A stretch of DNA of 64,000 bases from Paraglaciecola algarum (GCF_021532655.1 NZ_JAKGAS010000001.1:682001-746000), one strand, 5' to 3'; shown: positions 21,300 through 32,420, counted from the stretch's first letter. Notes: a model not told the origin generated them from the sequence alone. Translations and numbers: made by a program.

Positions 21300-21941
21300 A
21301 TGATAAAAATTGCAGCCATTAGGTTTAGTTTCATTTTATGTTTTAGCACTCTGCTAAATGGATTTTGTTATGCTCAAAATGCTGATGTTCAGCAGTTATT
21401 GCAAGAAAAGTTGGTTAACTTTAAAAGTTTCCAAGCTCAATTTACACAAATTGTGGTGGATATAGACAAGACTGTATTACAGCAAGCAAATGGAATGTTA
21501 TATCTACAACAGCCAAATAAACTACGTTGGGAATTATTTCCGCCTAATGAGAACACCTTAATTGCTGATGGCGATACGTTATGGAATCTTGATCCATTTT
21601 TAGAGCAAGCAGTGGCATATAGCCAAAAGGCACAAATAGAAAATAACCCTTTGATATTGTTGACCGACCCCAAAAGTAGTGATTGGAAAAATTACCAAGT
21701 TACTGTTGAAAATAAAAAGTTTGTCATCACGCCTGTAGGCTCAGCGAACCTTGGAATTGTGCAGTTAGTGCTGATGTTTGATAATAATGAGCAGCTTGTT
21801 TCCCTTGAAACAAAAGACTCACAAGGGCAAGTAAGTAGTCTGGTATTCACAAAAATTAAGCAAAATGTTACTTTGGCTGGATCTCATTTTAGTTTTAGTT
21901 TACCCACAGGTTGGGAATTAGACGACCAACGAGCACCATGA
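21300..21941 (+). CDS. lolA: Outer-membrane lipoprotein carrier protein LolA
   Basis: This 213-residue periplasmic chaperone carries lipoproteins from LolCDE to LolB. It has an N-terminal signal peptide (about residues 1-25, ending FCYA). The mature protein shows the LolA pattern: [17 protein letters not shown] at the start, then PNKLRWEL and the [11 protein letters not shown] segment. It lies 29 bases after ftsK and its stop overlaps the rarA start (ATGA). Confidence 0.95.
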   Translation: MIKIAAIRFSFILCFSTLLNGFCYAQNADVQQLLQEKLVNFKSFQAQFTQIVVDIDKTVLQQANGMLYLQQPNKLRWELFPPNENTLIADGDTLWNLDPFLEQAVAYSQKAQIENNPLILLTDPKSSDWKNYQVTVENKKFVITPVGSANLGIVQLVLMFDNNEQLVSLETKDSQGQVSSLVFTKIKQNVTLAGSHFSFSLPTGWELDDQRAP

Positions 21942-23323
21942 GCCAAAAACAGACCGCGGAATTTGATTTTGCTAACGAACAACATAGTGGTGAACAACTA
22001 GATATAAGTTCCCATCAATTTGCTCCGCTAGCTTCACGTATGCGGCCTACTCACGTAGAGAACTACTGCGGACAGCAACACATAATCGGCGAAGGTAAAC
22101 CTTTACGAGCAGCTTTACTGAAAGGCCAATGCCATTCAATGATCCTTTGGGGGCCGCCTGGTACAGGTAAAACTACACTTGCAGAGCTAGTGGCTAACCA
22201 TTGTGATGCCCATATTGAACGTTTATCCGCGGTAAGTAGTGGCGTCAAAGACATTCGCCAAGCTATCGAGAATGCCAAGCTATACGCTCAACAAAATACT
22301 CGAACTATCTTATTTGTGGATGAAGTACATAGATTTAATAAAAGTCAACAAGATGCATTTTTACCATACATAGAAGATGGTACGGTTACTTTTATTGGCG
22401 CCACCACTGAAAATCCATCTTTTGAGTTGAACAATGCGTTATTGTCACGCGCTAGAGTGTATGTGTTGAAAGGGCTCAGCCATGAGGATCTTAATCAAGT
22501 ATTATCCCAAGCCTTAGATGATAATATTCGCGGGTTAGGGGAGTTAAACCTAGTTCTAGAAGAGCAAGCAAGGTCAATTTTGATTGATTTAGCCAGTGGC
22601 GATGCGCGTAAACTATTAAATTACCTAGAGTTAAGTGCTGATTTTCTACCTACAGGTACGGATCACAAAGTACTCACCTTAGAAATGGTTAAACAGGCTG
22701 TTGGCGAAAAGGTTGCCCAGTATGATAAAAATGGTGATCAGTTTTATGACTTGATAAGTGCGTTTCATAAATCGGTACGCGGTTCAGCCCCCGATGCCGC
22801 TTTGTATTGGTATACCCGAATGTTAGTGGCCGGCTGTGATCCTTTATATGTTGCTAGGCGCTTGTTAGCTATAGCTACGGAAGATATTGGTAATGCCGAT
22901 CCTAGGGCAATGCAAATATGTTTAAACGCCTGGGATATTTTCCATAGAGTAGGCACTTCCGAAGGCGAGCGCGCTATCGCTCAAGCGACTATTTATTGTG
23001 CCAGTGCAGCAAAAAGTAATTCGGTTTATGTGGCATTTAAAGCTGCTGTTCAACATGCAAAAGATACCTCAGATTTGTCTGTTCCTGAGCATTTAAGAAA
23101 TGCGCCCACTAGTTTGATGAAAGATTTAGGTTACGGAGCTGAATATCGGTACGCTCATAATGAAGAATATGCATATGCAGCCGGCGAATGTTACTTTCCA
23201 CAAGAGATAAGGGATACTGAATATTATCAGCCTAGTAATCGTGGGCTAGAAAAAAAGCTACAAGAAAAATTGTCGTTTCTAAAATCGTTAGATTTACAAA
23301 GTCAGGATAAAAGGTACAAATAG
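21938..23323 (+). CDS. rarA: Replication-associated recombination protein A
   Basis: This AAA+ ATPase of the clamp-loader/RuvB-like clade (MgsA, eukaryotic WRNIP1) acts at stalled forks. Walker A is GPPGTGKTT near residue 77 and Walker B is LFVDEVHRF near 128. The C-terminal tetramerisation part carries HLRNAPT and [12 protein letters not shown]. The start is ATG 21938, overlapping the lolA stop as ATGA, giving 461 residues (E. coli 447). The upstream in-frame ATG at 21911 lies inside lolA and is less likely. Confidence 0.95.
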   Translation: MSQKQTAEFDFANEQHSGEQLDISSHQFAPLASRMRPTHVENYCGQQHIIGEGKPLRAALLKGQCHSMILWGPPGTGKTTLAELVANHCDAHIERLSAVSSGVKDIRQAIENAKLYAQQNTRTILFVDEVHRFNKSQQDAFLPYIEDGTVTFIGATTENPSFELNNALLSRARVYVLKGLSHEDLNQVLSQALDDNIRGLGELNLVLEEQARSILIDLASGDARKLLNYLELSADFLPTGTDHKVLTLEMVKQAVGEKVAQYDKNGDQFYDLISAFHKSVRGSAPDAALYWYTRMLVAGCDPLYVARRLLAIATEDIGNADPRAMQICLNAWDIFHRVGTSEGERAIAQATIYCASAAKSNSVYVAFKAAVQHAKDTSDLSVPEHLRNAPTSLMKDLGYGAEYRYAHNEEYAYAAGECYFPQEIRDTEYYQPSNRGLEKKLQEKLSFLKSLDLQSQDKRYK

Positions 23324-23324
23324 T

Positions 23325-23705
23325 ATGCAAACAATGACAATTTATATTCTTATTGCATTTGGAGGGGCAACCGGTGCTTGCTTAAGATATTTTCTATCAC
23401 AACTTATGCTTCAATGGTTTGGTAAAGGCTTTCCTTTTGGTACACTCTTTGTCAATTTTATAGGTTCATTTTTATTAGGCTTTTTATACTCTTTATTAGA
23501 GCATGGTCAACTAGAAGCGGCCTTGTGGCGAACAACTGTTGGCGTTGGTTTTTTAGGGGCGTTAACCACATTTTCCACATTTTCAGTCGATACAATAATG
23601 CTCTTTCAACAAGGTTTCTGGTTAAAAGCAGGATTAAATATAATATTAAATGTAACCTGCTGTTTATTCGCAGCATGGTTAGCCACACAAATAGTTAAAG
23701 GTTAA
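23325..23705 (+). CDS. crcB: Fluoride-specific ion channel CrcB/Fluc
   Basis: This 126-residue dual-topology membrane protein has four helices. The beginning GGATGACLRYFLS and the segments FGTLFVNFIGSFLLG and TTFSTFSVDT are Fluc hallmarks (pore-lining Asn and Phe, central Na+ site). It exports fluoride. It starts one base after rarA and is followed closely by serS, so all are probably on one transcript. No fluoride riboswitch is visible upstream. Confidence 0.93.
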   Translation: MQTMTIYILIAFGGATGACLRYFLSQLMLQWFGKGFPFGTLFVNFIGSFLLGFLYSLLEHGQLEAALWRTTVGVGFLGALTTFSTFSVDTIMLFQQGFWLKAGLNIILNVTCCLFAAWLATQIVKG

Positions 23706-23709
23706 ATAA

Positions 23710-25005
<1,296 letters not shown>

Positions 25006-25027
25006 TTTTTGTTTGACCTGTTAAAAC

Positions 25028-25051
25028 GCCAGTCTAGTGAAATAGACTGGC
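25028..25051. terminator. serS terminator
   Basis: Arms GCCAGTCTA and TAGACTGGC with a six-base loop lie between the convergent serS and Sel1-protein genes. There is no strong T run on the plus strand, while AAAACG before it gives a short T run on the minus strand. Confidence 0.6.
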
Positions 25052-25078
25052 ATTATATCCTAAAATAACAGGGGTGGA

Positions 25079-26629
25079 TTATTCTACAATATACACTTTA
25101 CCTGTAGTCCATTTTTGAACTAAACCACGCCAATAAGTGACGTCCCAATTTAATTTTTGTCCCAGCCTAATGGCCTTTTCAACGTAATCGATTACTTGAC
25201 CAAAATCTCTATTAGCTTTATTTTTTTCTGCAATGGCTAATAAAAAATAATACTCAGGGTTGTTACTTTGGCTTTCAGTCATACTCGCTAAGTATTGATT
25301 AGCCGATTCAAAATTATGTAATGATTTATCCATAGCTAACATTCTTAACTCAGATGCTTTAAGTGTGGCGGCTAGGTGAACTTTTCTCATCGCCGATTCA
25401 TACCAAAATAAGGCTTTTTTCTCGTCGTTAACCACCCAAGGGCTGTGTTTTAGGATATTAGCTAATAAATATTCCGCTTTAGCTAAACCATATTTACTAG
25501 ATTCTGAAATCCAATAAATGCCTTGTTCAATATTGGTTTGTTCTCTGTAAAGTTTTGCGCCTAACTCATATTGTGCGCGGGGATCGCCAAGCTGGGCTAA
25601 TTCCTTAAGTTTTGCTTCTGCTTCACCTTCTTGTTGTTTGAGCCATTTAAAGGTAAGTAACATCATGGCGTATTGGTATTTATCTTCTTTGGCTTCACTA
25701 ACTTTTAGTTTTTTAGCTAATCGACGTACTTTGTCAAATAGCGCCTCATTTTTTTGATCCATTTTGTTTCTAGCATAAGCTGCTGAGCCGATATAACTTC
25801 TGTTCATAAAGTTAACTCTGCTATCTTGAAAATTCGGAGCAGGGAATTTATTTTTGACGAATTTTTCTTCCAAAGTGCGGGAGTAACCAATCTTTTGCAC
25901 GGGAGTAGCATTTCGTACTGAGCCATCAGGTCCAATATCGTAGTCAACAATCAAAAATGGGGTTCTTCTGGTGAATTTAAATTCTGGGCGTAGTTGAATA
26001 GAGTAACGTAAATCATCTCCTGGGCGCATTTCTGAAAGCTGATTACCTGCACTAAACTCGTAAGCCCCAGTTTCATCACCGGAAAATGAGTCGTTGGTAT
26101 CAAAGCCATCATCTTCAAAACTACCATGTATTTCCTCTAAAATAAGATCTTCATCTTGATAACTAACAGTTAATTCACCATCTCCGCCAAAGGTTATTTT
26201 TTCTGATAGTAGGTCTTGATTGAGAACAGGAAAATATTGGCTAGTAACCTGAGTTTTACCAAAGCTGGCAGCTACTGCTGGTAATAGTTCCTTCGTTCTG
26301 GATTTTTGACTATCCGTTAACAAGGCGTATATATTTTGGGCGGCTTCTGCAGAGTCATTAAAGTCGTATTGTGAGGCCATTGAAAACCATATATACGCAC
26401 TGATATTATCTATCGGAACAGCTAATCCTTTGTGATAAATAGTGCCTAATTGGTAAAAAGCGTGAGGGCTGCCAATTTTCGCTGCTTGAGAATATTCTTG
26501 AATGGCTTGTTGGTATTTCTCTTCGGCAAAGAGTTTATCGGCTTTAAACACATCTACAGAAAAAGCTTGGGTACAGATAAAGCTTGTTAAAACTAACCAA
26601 GTGTATTTTCTACGAGCAAAAAATTTCAT
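25079..26629 (-). CDS. Secreted Sel1/TPR-repeat protein with an internal TonB-C-like segment
   Basis: I do not recognise a named homolog. From ATG 26629, which has an AAGGAAG ribosome site, the protein has 516 residues and a signal peptide (about 1-23, ending QAFS). Sel1-like repeats occur at about 27-90 (AIQEYSQAAKIGSPHAFYQLG) and 330-420 (LKELAQLGDPRAQYELG, and GIYWISESSKYGLAKAEYLL). Between them, near 220-290, FLIVDYDIGPDGSVRNATPVQ resembles the start of a TonB C-terminal/energy-transducer domain. The combination suggests a periplasmic scaffold or partner of a transport system. The gene lies 51 bases after the TIM-barrel gene and may share its transcript. Confidence 0.75.
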   Translation of the reverse strand: MKFFARRKYTWLVLTSFICTQAFSVDVFKADKLFAEEKYQQAIQEYSQAAKIGSPHAFYQLGTIYHKGLAVPIDNISAYIWFSMASQYDFNDSAEAAQNIYALLTDSQKSRTKELLPAVAASFGKTQVTSQYFPVLNQDLLSEKITFGGDGELTVSYQDEDLILEEIHGSFEDDGFDTNDSFSGDETGAYEFSAGNQLSEMRPGDDLRYSIQLRPEFKFTRRTPFLIVDYDIGPDGSVRNATPVQKIGYSRTLEEKFVKNKFPAPNFQDSRVNFMNRSYIGSAAYARNKMDQKNEALFDKVRRLAKKLKVSEAKEDKYQYAMMLLTFKWLKQQEGEAEAKLKELAQLGDPRAQYELGAKLYREQTNIEQGIYWISESSKYGLAKAEYLLANILKHSPWVVNDEKKALFWYESAMRKVHLAATLKASELRMLAMDKSLHNFESANQYLASMTESQSNNPEYYFLLAIAEKNKANRDFGQVIDYVEKAIRLGQKLNWDVTYWRGLVQKWTTGKVYIVE

Positions 26630-26680
26630 AACTGTCTTCCTTATAAACTGGTAATTTTCCGTAATTAACATGATTAGGGC

Positions 26681-27613
26681 CTATATAGTTGGTGGGCTAA
26701 GACTAATACTTTTAGCTAAATTGGCTAAATCTAAAGCTGCTTGTTGATCATCTTTGTCTTTTGGAAAACATTCTGCGCCTATATAGCCCTTATAGCCAAG
26801 TTCTCTTAGGCGAGACAATACCGCTCCATAGGCGACTTCTTCTGTACCTGGTTGATGTCTGTTTGGTGAATCAGCCAGTTGAATGTAGCCAATTTGATCA
26901 AAACCATTTTCCATATGGGTAATGAGGTTTCCATTTGTTCGCTGCATATGAAAAAAGTCCCAATTGAGTTTAATACTAGCAGAATTAACCTCTCTGCAAA
27001 TTGATAAACCGGGCTCAACACCATTGATAAAATGGCCTGGATGGTTGAATGGATTGTAAGGTTCAATGGTTGCCATGACTTGCGCTTTTTCAAAAATCGG
27101 TGCAGCTAATTTTATGGCTTGGGTATAGATTTCAATGTTTTGTTGTTCTGTTTGTCCTTTAATGTTGTTATGGCCGGTTAAGTTAAAATTAGGCACACCA
27201 AACAACTCACACAATTCAATTGTGCCTTGAGTCCACTCAATAAATTTATTGTGATTACTGGCGTCAGCTAGGGAAGGGGCACCAGGTGAAAAACTAGTAA
27301 TGGTAATACCTTGGTCTTTTGCTCTCTTTGCAATTTCAGTTGGATTTTTAGCTTTTTTCTTAGAGTTCGGATCCCAGAATTCTACCGCGTTAAACCCCAT
27401 TTTTTTGGCCGCATTAATTCGGTCTAAAAATGGTAGATGTTTAAACCACATTTCGATATTGCACGAAAACGAGCCAAGCCATTTTTGTCTTTCGGCTAAA
27501 GGCATGATATTCGTGCTTAACTCTTTGTTAACTTTTGTGGATGCACAAGAGCTTAAAGCACTTCCGGCTACGCCAGCGGCGACTGATGAGACAATAAACT
27601 TACGTCTATTCAT
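26681..27613 (-). CDS. Exported TIM-barrel sugar isomerase/epimerase-like protein
   Basis: This protein belongs to the AP-endonuclease-2/xylose-isomerase-like TIM-barrel family, close to hydroxypyruvate isomerase-like proteins. The start at ATG 27613 (310 residues) gives a twin-arginine signal NRRKFIVSSVAAG followed by a lipobox-like LSSC, so it is probably a Tat-exported lipoprotein. Likely metal ligands sit in ATIEPYN, KLNWDFFHM, QLADSP and IGAECFP. Its start overlaps the stop of the GMC reading frame (TAATG), so the two are coupled. Proteins of this type pair with GMC oxidoreductases in pathways that handle oxidised (3-keto) sugars. That role is inferred. Confidence 0.82.
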   Translation of the reverse strand: MNRRKFIVSSVAAGVAGSALSSCASTKVNKELSTNIMPLAERQKWLGSFSCNIEMWFKHLPFLDRINAAKKMGFNAVEFWDPNSKKKAKNPTEIAKRAKDQGITITSFSPGAPSLADASNHNKFIEWTQGTIELCELFGVPNFNLTGHNNIKGQTEQQNIEIYTQAIKLAAPIFEKAQVMATIEPYNPFNHPGHFINGVEPGLSICREVNSASIKLNWDFFHMQRTNGNLITHMENGFDQIGYIQLADSPNRHQPGTEEVAYGAVLSRLRELGYKGYIGAECFPKDKDDQQAALDLANLAKSISLSPPTI

Positions 27614-29332
27614 TATAGTTTTCCTTTTTGCAGAAGTTTTGCTGCGTAATCCGCCGAACGAGCGGTCATAGCCATATAAGTAAGAGATGGGTTTTGAGTT
27701 GAACATGACGACATACATGCCCCGTCAGTTACAAATAAGTTTGGGACATCATGTGATTGAGCCCATTTATTTAATACTGATACTTTGGGATCATCTCCCA
27801 TACAAGCGCCGCCCATTTCATGGGTACGAGCGCCGACCATTATGTGTTTATCCGCTGGGGTTTCTGTGACTTTTACATTTGTACAACCGCCTGCTTCGAG
27901 TAACTCTTTGACATCTTTAGCCGCCTGAACAATCATTTTTCGTTCATTCTCACGAATAGTGGCATCAATATGGAGTAGAGGAATTCCCCATTTATCTTTT
28001 TTACTAGGGTGTAAACTAACGTAGTTGTCATAGTAGGGCAGCATTTCACCGAACATAGCGGTAAAAAATCGCCAAGGTGCATATTGTCTGGCATTTTCTT
28101 TTGCTTGTGCACCAATACCCACTTTTTTGGCTGTCGTACCAGTCAATGGCCTACTTGCTGCACCCCCTTGAAAACCGTAGCCACGAACAAAATCCACATC
28201 GTCAGATTTTTCATGCCTAAAGTTTGGAATATAGGTACCAATTGGTCTACGCCCATAAGAATATTTATCTTCAAATCCAGGCACTGTTCCACCAGCCATA
28301 GCGCCGGTAAAATGATCCATAATATAATGACCTAATGAACCGCTAGAGTTGCCTATGCCATTAGGAAAGGTTTTAGATTTTGAATTGAGCATCACTTGTA
28401 CCGAACCTAAAGCGGAAGCGCACATAAACACCACTCTGGCTGTATAACTCCGTTTTTCATGTGTTTTAGCATCGACAATACTAACAACCTAATGCTTTGC
28501 CAGTTTTTTCATCATAATCAATATGAGAGGCAATGGCATCTGTAACTATGGTCAAATTTCCTGTATTTTTGGCTGCCGGAAGCGTGGCAGCTAAGGCACT
28601 AAAATAACCACCAAAAGTACAACCTCGTTCACAATACGAGCGAGCCTGACACTTGGTGCGACCTAAGTTGGTTTGTACTTCGGTTGGCTCTGTCATATTA
28701 GCCGTACGGCCAATGATCATGTGTCTATCTTTTAGGTTTTTAGCAATGTTTTGTGAAACAAACTCTTCAGCACAACTCATATCCCATGGCTTTTGATACA
28801 CGCCGGCGGGTTGATCCGGTAAACCGTCATTATTTCCAGATATTCCCGCAAAGGTTTCAACATAGTCATACCAGGGGGCTAAATCGTCATAACCAATTGG
28901 CCAAGGGATCCCGTGGCCATCTTTGGCATTCGCTTCAAAATCTTTAGGCCCGAAACGCAAGGAGACACGTGCCCAAGTTAGCGAACGGCCACCCAAGTGA
29001 TAACCTCTAGTCCACATAAAAGGCCGGTCTTCTGGGTATGAGTAGGGGTATTCTTTTTCATCAGCAAAAAATTGAATGGATTCCGTTTTTAATTTTTTCT
29101 TTTTGGTTTTTAACATACGATAACGGCCTTGTTCGTCGTATATCTCTGAAGCTAATCCTCGGTTTTCTAACTGCCAAGGTGCTTGCATGTCTTTGTACTC
29201 AGTACTTGGGTGATCTAAATGGCGACCTCTTTCAATTACTAAGGTTTTAAAACCTTTCTCACAGAATTCCTTAGCCGCCCAGCCACCAGTCATTCCCGAA
29301 CCTACAACTATTACGTCATATCCTTGTTTCAT
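27613..29332 (-). pseudogene. GMC-family oxidoreductase with one frameshift
   Basis: Two reading frames together encode one flavoprotein. Frame one (29332 to about 28488) begins with the FAD motif VIVVGSGMTGGWAAKEF and stops at TAG 28481. Frame two continues directly as VSIVDAKTHEKRSYTARVVF and runs to 27613, with the C-terminal HEMGGACMGDDPK and CSTQNPSLTYMAMT active-site segments. Removing one of the two A bases at 28486-28487 restores a protein of about 575 residues, a normal length for bacterial GMC/glucoside 3-dehydrogenase or gluconate dehydrogenase flavoproteins. No other damage is visible, so this is either a recent mutation or a sequencing error. The start overlaps the previous gene by four bases. 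Confidence 0.85.
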
Positions 29333-29898
29333 ATTAGGAACCCGCTATTTATTTTATTCAAATCTTGTTTGCTGAGGTTGCCGTGATAACTGCCAGGTAT
29401 CAGTTTAAAATCTGGATTGGCTTGCTCTGAAGTGTAATAGATATGAAATATCATTTCTTTTAACCGCCTGTAATTGGCAGATAGAGTAGTCTGCTTGTTA
29501 TTAAAGGCTGCCAGGTCTAATTCTTCTATTAGTTGTTGTCGTAAATTTAATGGTAAATCAGCATAACTAGTGCCGTGGGTATCATTTGCTAGTGTTTGTA
29601 TTTGTTCAATGGTCGTTTTAAATTGGAGTTTAGTTTTAGCGCCAGCCCAAGTAAGCATTAATCCGTCAAGTATGTTAACTACATGGGCATCTGTGGCACC
29701 TGGAGTAGTGGTTTTGGGGATCATAATTTCAGCTACATCAGTTAATACCGTAAGCTCTAAAGCTGAGTAAAATTGACCGCTAGTTTCAATTTTTAATAGT
29801 TTGTTGGATTTAATCAAGGAGCTTGCAAATATAGGGGCAGACACTAGGTACATTGCTGCACCAATAAATACCCTTCTGCTGATTTTGAGGTCTTGCAT
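29329..29898 (-). CDS. Gluconate 2-dehydrogenase subunit 3-like protein
   Basis: This small subunit usually accompanies GMC flavoproteins. It has 189 residues from ATG 29898. A twin-arginine-type leader (KISRRVFIGAAMYLVSA) precedes a helical domain with TDVAEIMIPKTTTPGA, a family hallmark. The subunit probably escorts the cofactor-loaded GMC protein through the Tat system and stabilises it in the periplasm. It overlaps the GMC start by four bases and heads the group. Since its partner is frameshifted, it may be without function if that frameshift is real. Confidence 0.85.
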   Translation of the reverse strand: MQDLKISRRVFIGAAMYLVSAPIFASSLIKSNKLLKIETSGQFYSALELTVLTDVAEIMIPKTTTPGATDAHVVNILDGLMLTWAGAKTKLQFKTTIEQIQTLANDTHGTSYADLPLNLRQQLIEELDLAAFNNKQTTLSANYRRLKEMIFHIYYTSEQANPDFKLIPGSYHGNLSKQDLNKINSGFLI

Positions 29899-30045
29899 CT
29901 GTTTACCACTTACCAATATACCGTAAATACAATGTTAACAGTCAGCAAAAGGATCAGTAAAGAGTTGATTTTATATATAAAGTAAATATTTTGTAAATAA
30001 ATGCAAGGACGTATTTAAAAGAGTCTTCGTCTATTAGTTAAATGA

Positions 30046-30384
30046 CTACAAACATTTCGCAGGCTTAGGTAATCCAGCAATTTTAGTCGCTTGTTTGGCT
30101 GGCCCTTTGGGGAAAAGTTTAAACAGGTAGCGGCTGTTACCTTTTTCCGGTCCAAATTCATTGGCCATGGCTTTAACTAAGGCACGCATTGCAGGGCTAG
30201 TGTTATATTCTAGGTAGAATGCCCTTACAAAATTCACTACTTCCCAATGATTATCACTTAGTTCTATATTTTCTTGTTGAGCAAGAGTAGGCGCCAGTTC
30301 AGGCTTCCAATCTTGGACGTTTAATAGATATCCTGCTTTGTCTACAGCAATATTTTCTCCAGCAAACTCTAAAACATAATCCAC
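30046..30384 (-). CDS. tusE: Sulfurtransferase TusE (DsrC family)
   Basis: This protein accepts persulfide from TusBCD and passes it to MnmA for 2-thiolation of tRNA wobble uridine. The sulfur-carrying cysteine is the penultimate residue (KPAKCL), and [22 protein letters not shown] and [18 protein letters not shown] are family signatures. The most likely start is GTG 30384 (112 residues, VDYVLEFAG), directly after the tusB stop. A longer frame to 30447 lies inside tusB and adds unconserved residues. The operon order tusD-tusC-tusB-tusE is clear. Confidence 0.93.
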   Translation of the reverse strand: MDYVLEFAGENIAVDKAGYLLNVQDWKPELAPTLAQQENIELSDNHWEVVNFVRAFYLEYNTSPAMRALVKAMANEFGPEKGNSRYLFKLFPKGPAKQATKIAGLPKPAKCL

Positions 30385-30389
30385 TTTAT

Positions 30390-30674
30390 TTACCAACTTA
30401 TCACTTGCTTGTAGGTTAAGGTTAATTCGACAAACTCTTTGTAACATATAACCTGAAAGCCTTGCTGGACATTGGTTAAACCTCTTGCTACCAAGTCATC
30501 TTGAATACAATAAACTGGTTTAAATTTTGCCAACTTCTTAGCTAAATCCCTATGGGTACAAGCATAAACGGCATCTTGCACTAAGATAACCTTATCTTGT
30601 GGGGCAATACGTTCGATAGTTTGTTCTATGAGAGTTGAAGTGTATGGGCTAGCAGTAAATTTATGTAAGATCAT
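30390..30674 (-). CDS. tusB: Sulfur relay protein TusB (DsrH family)
   Basis: This 94-residue DsrH-type protein is the smallest member of the TusBCD hexamer. It starts [11 protein letters not shown] and has the central [22 protein letters not shown] segment. It overlaps the tusC stop by one base (TAATG) and is followed within a few bases by tusE. Homologs vary much in sequence, so the call rests on length, the DAVYA region and operon position. Confidence 0.9.
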   Translation of the reverse strand: MILHKFTASPYTSTLIEQTIERIAPQDKVILVQDAVYACTHRDLAKKLAKFKPVYCIQDDLVARGLTNVQQGFQVICYKEFVELTLTYKQVISW

Positions 30675-31045
30675 TAAAACACCATCGACTTAACATGTTT
30701 AGCTAAAAGCGCTGGCGTAGCAGTCTGTTCAATTATCGTAACCGGTATACATAAACTTTCGACTGAAATATTGCGCTTTACTAAGCTTTGTTTACACACA
30801 AAAATGTTTTCAATCTCGTAAAACTCAAGTGCAGCAAAGGTTTTATGATAAGCCTTACTATCAATTTTTTTAGGGTCTTGATTTTGAATTAATTGCCATA
30901 CTCCATCTTCAACAAAAAATAGACTGACGGCTTGGCCAAAATTGCTCATGGCCAAGGCCAACTCTAAACTTTCTTGGCCTTTGGAGCTACCATAAGGGGC
31001 GGTTTGATTGATTATGGCTATAGAGCCTTTAGGTATATTGATCAT
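30674..31045 (-). CDS. tusC: Sulfur relay protein TusC (DsrF family)
   Basis: This 123-residue DsrE/F-fold protein is the second subunit of the TusBCD complex in tRNA thiolation. PYGSSKGQESLELALAMSNF near residue 13 and LFFVEDGVWQL near 62 are typical of the fold. It overlaps both neighbours by a single base, indicating tight translational coupling. Confidence 0.93.
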   Translation of the reverse strand: MINIPKGSIAIINQTAPYGSSKGQESLELALAMSNFGQAVSLFFVEDGVWQLIQNQDPKKIDSKAYHKTFAALEFYEIENIFVCKQSLVKRNISVESLCIPVTIIEQTATPALLAKHVKSMVF

Positions 31046-31434
31046 TAAAACTGCACCAGTCTGTCGCTATCTTTTATTAATACCGCTAGGTCACCTAAAC
31101 CCACTGATTCAAAATTATTAGATAAACTGAAATGAAGCTTATCTGATTCCTCTGCGTCTTGGGCATTGGTAACTCCACGTTTGGTGGCTGCGTTTACACA
31201 TACTTTTAACGGTACTTTGTGCTGTGTAACCAAAGCTTGCCAAGCATTTAATAAATCAAATTCATCAGAGGCGGATATCTGTAAGCTATTGCCGTTTAAG
31301 GTGCCGTTTTCATAAAAGAAAACACCATTTATTGTATGTCCAGCTTCAAGGGCGGCTAGGGAAAACCTATAGGCAGAGTTGGAGCCTTGATCAGAAAATG
31401 GAGCACTGGTAACTAACAAAGTAAATGAGGCCAT
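31045..31434 (-). CDS. tusD: Sulfurtransferase TusD (DsrE family)
   Basis: This 129-residue first subunit of TusBCD receives persulfide sulfur from TusA. The catalytic cysteine is in LKVCVNAATKRG near residue 79. NSAYRFSLAALEAGH near 20 and GVFFYENG near 38 match the DsrE fold. It heads the tus operon, 110 bases after yccA, with a hairpin terminator between them. Confidence 0.93.
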   Translation of the reverse strand: MASFTLLVTSAPFSDQGSNSAYRFSLAALEAGHTINGVFFYENGTLNGNSLQISASDEFDLLNAWQALVTQHKVPLKVCVNAATKRGVTNAQDAEESDKLHFSLSNNFESVGLGDLAVLIKDSDRLVQF

Positions 31435-31494
31435 GAACGCAGAGAGGGAGTTCCTAAGTAAGTGTGTATAACAGGTTTAAATGTATCATAAAAA

Positions 31495-31516
31495 ACGCCC
31501 CAGCAAGCTGAGGCGT
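31495..31516. terminator. yccA terminator before tusD
   Basis: Arms ACGCC and GGCGT, with inner AGC/GCT pairing, are flanked by A/T runs on both sides. In the minus direction it lies after the yccA stop (31544), followed by TTTTTTATG, so it ends yccA and separates it from the tus operon. Confidence 0.7.
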
Positions 31517-31543
31517 TTTAAAAATCTAGTTAAATTTTACAAA

Positions 31544-32212
31544 TTAGTCATCGTTTCCAAATGCGCCTAACAGGTGAAGAATAGATGTGAATAAATTATA
31601 GATATTCAAATACATAGATACAGTTGCTCGTATGTAGTTAGTTTCACCACCGTTAATGATACGGCTTGTATCATATAAGATGAAACCAGACATAATGAAT
31701 ACGATAGCTGCACTAACTGCTAAGCTTAACGCTGGGATACCCAGAAAAATGTTAGCAATTGAAGCTACAACTGCTACGATCAAACCAACAAGTAAAAAGC
31801 CGCCCATAAAAGAGAAATCTTTTTTAGTGGTTAATACATATCCCGATAAACCAAAAAACACTAAAGCTGTTGTCCCTAAAGCCTGGACAATAGTCTCTGT
31901 ACCACCTGGAAAGCCTGCGTAGTAATTAAGCATTGGCCCCAATGAACCACCTAGTAAACCTGTGAAAGCAAATACAAACCAAATACCCATTGAGCTTTCA
32001 GCTGCTTTGTTTAAAAAGAAGATCATCACAAGCGCACCAAGACTCATCATCATGGCAGCACCTTGTCCAAGTCCTACAGACATTGCCACACCAGCACAAA
32101 CGGCACTGAATGTTAAAGTCATAGCTAACAACATGTAAGTGTTACGTAGTACCTTATTGGTTTGTAAAGCAGAAGCTTCACCAACTGTACTAAATGACGT
32201 TCTTTGTTCCAT
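31544..32212 (-). CDS. yccA: Bax inhibitor-1 family protein YccA, FtsH modulator
   Basis: This 222-residue inner-membrane protein has seven predicted helices and the UPF0005/BI-1 signature. KVLRNTYMLLAMTLTFSA near residue 21 and ETNYIRATVSMYLNIYNLF near 190 match E. coli YccA, which is bound by FtsH and limits its proteolysis. The start ATG 32212 has a GGAG ribosome site; an ATG 36 bases upstream lacks one. E. coli also has yccA beside tusE. Confidence 0.93.
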   Translation of the reverse strand: MEQRTSFSTVGEASALQTNKVLRNTYMLLAMTLTFSAVCAGVAMSVGLGQGAAMMMSLGALVMIFFLNKAAESSMGIWFVFAFTGLLGGSLGPMLNYYAGFPGGTETIVQALGTTALVFFGLSGYVLTTKKDFSFMGGFLLVGLIVAVVASIANIFLGIPALSLAVSAAIVFIMSGFILYDTSRIINGGETNYIRATVSMYLNIYNLFTSILHLLGAFGNDD

Positions 32213-32391
32213 TTTATTCTCCAATATTGAAAGTGAAAATAGTTTCATATGTATATAGTGTATTTGTATGGGGTTTGGTTCAATAATTCAAGTAATACCG
32301 TATTAAATCTTTAATACAAAAGGTAACTTGATGTAAATTCACACAAAGCGAACAAACTATAAACAAACAAAAAATATTTTAAATTTAGTAC

Positions 32392-32420
32392 TTTACTTCA
32401 AATTAAAAGGTCTCTATTAT
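32392..32420 (+). promoter_or_regulatory. tRNA-Ser copy 1 promoter
   Basis: A -35 hexamer TTTACT (32392-32397), a 17-base spacer and a -10 TATTAT (32415-32420) are followed by a CGCG-containing discriminator. This is the usual stringently controlled stable-RNA promoter. The AAAGGTCTCTA stretch before and into the -10 is shared with copy 2. Confidence 0.7.

Noticed and set aside
23325..23335. Fluoride riboswitch before crcB
   Set aside because: crcB starts one base after rarA and no riboswitch-like conserved sequence is present.
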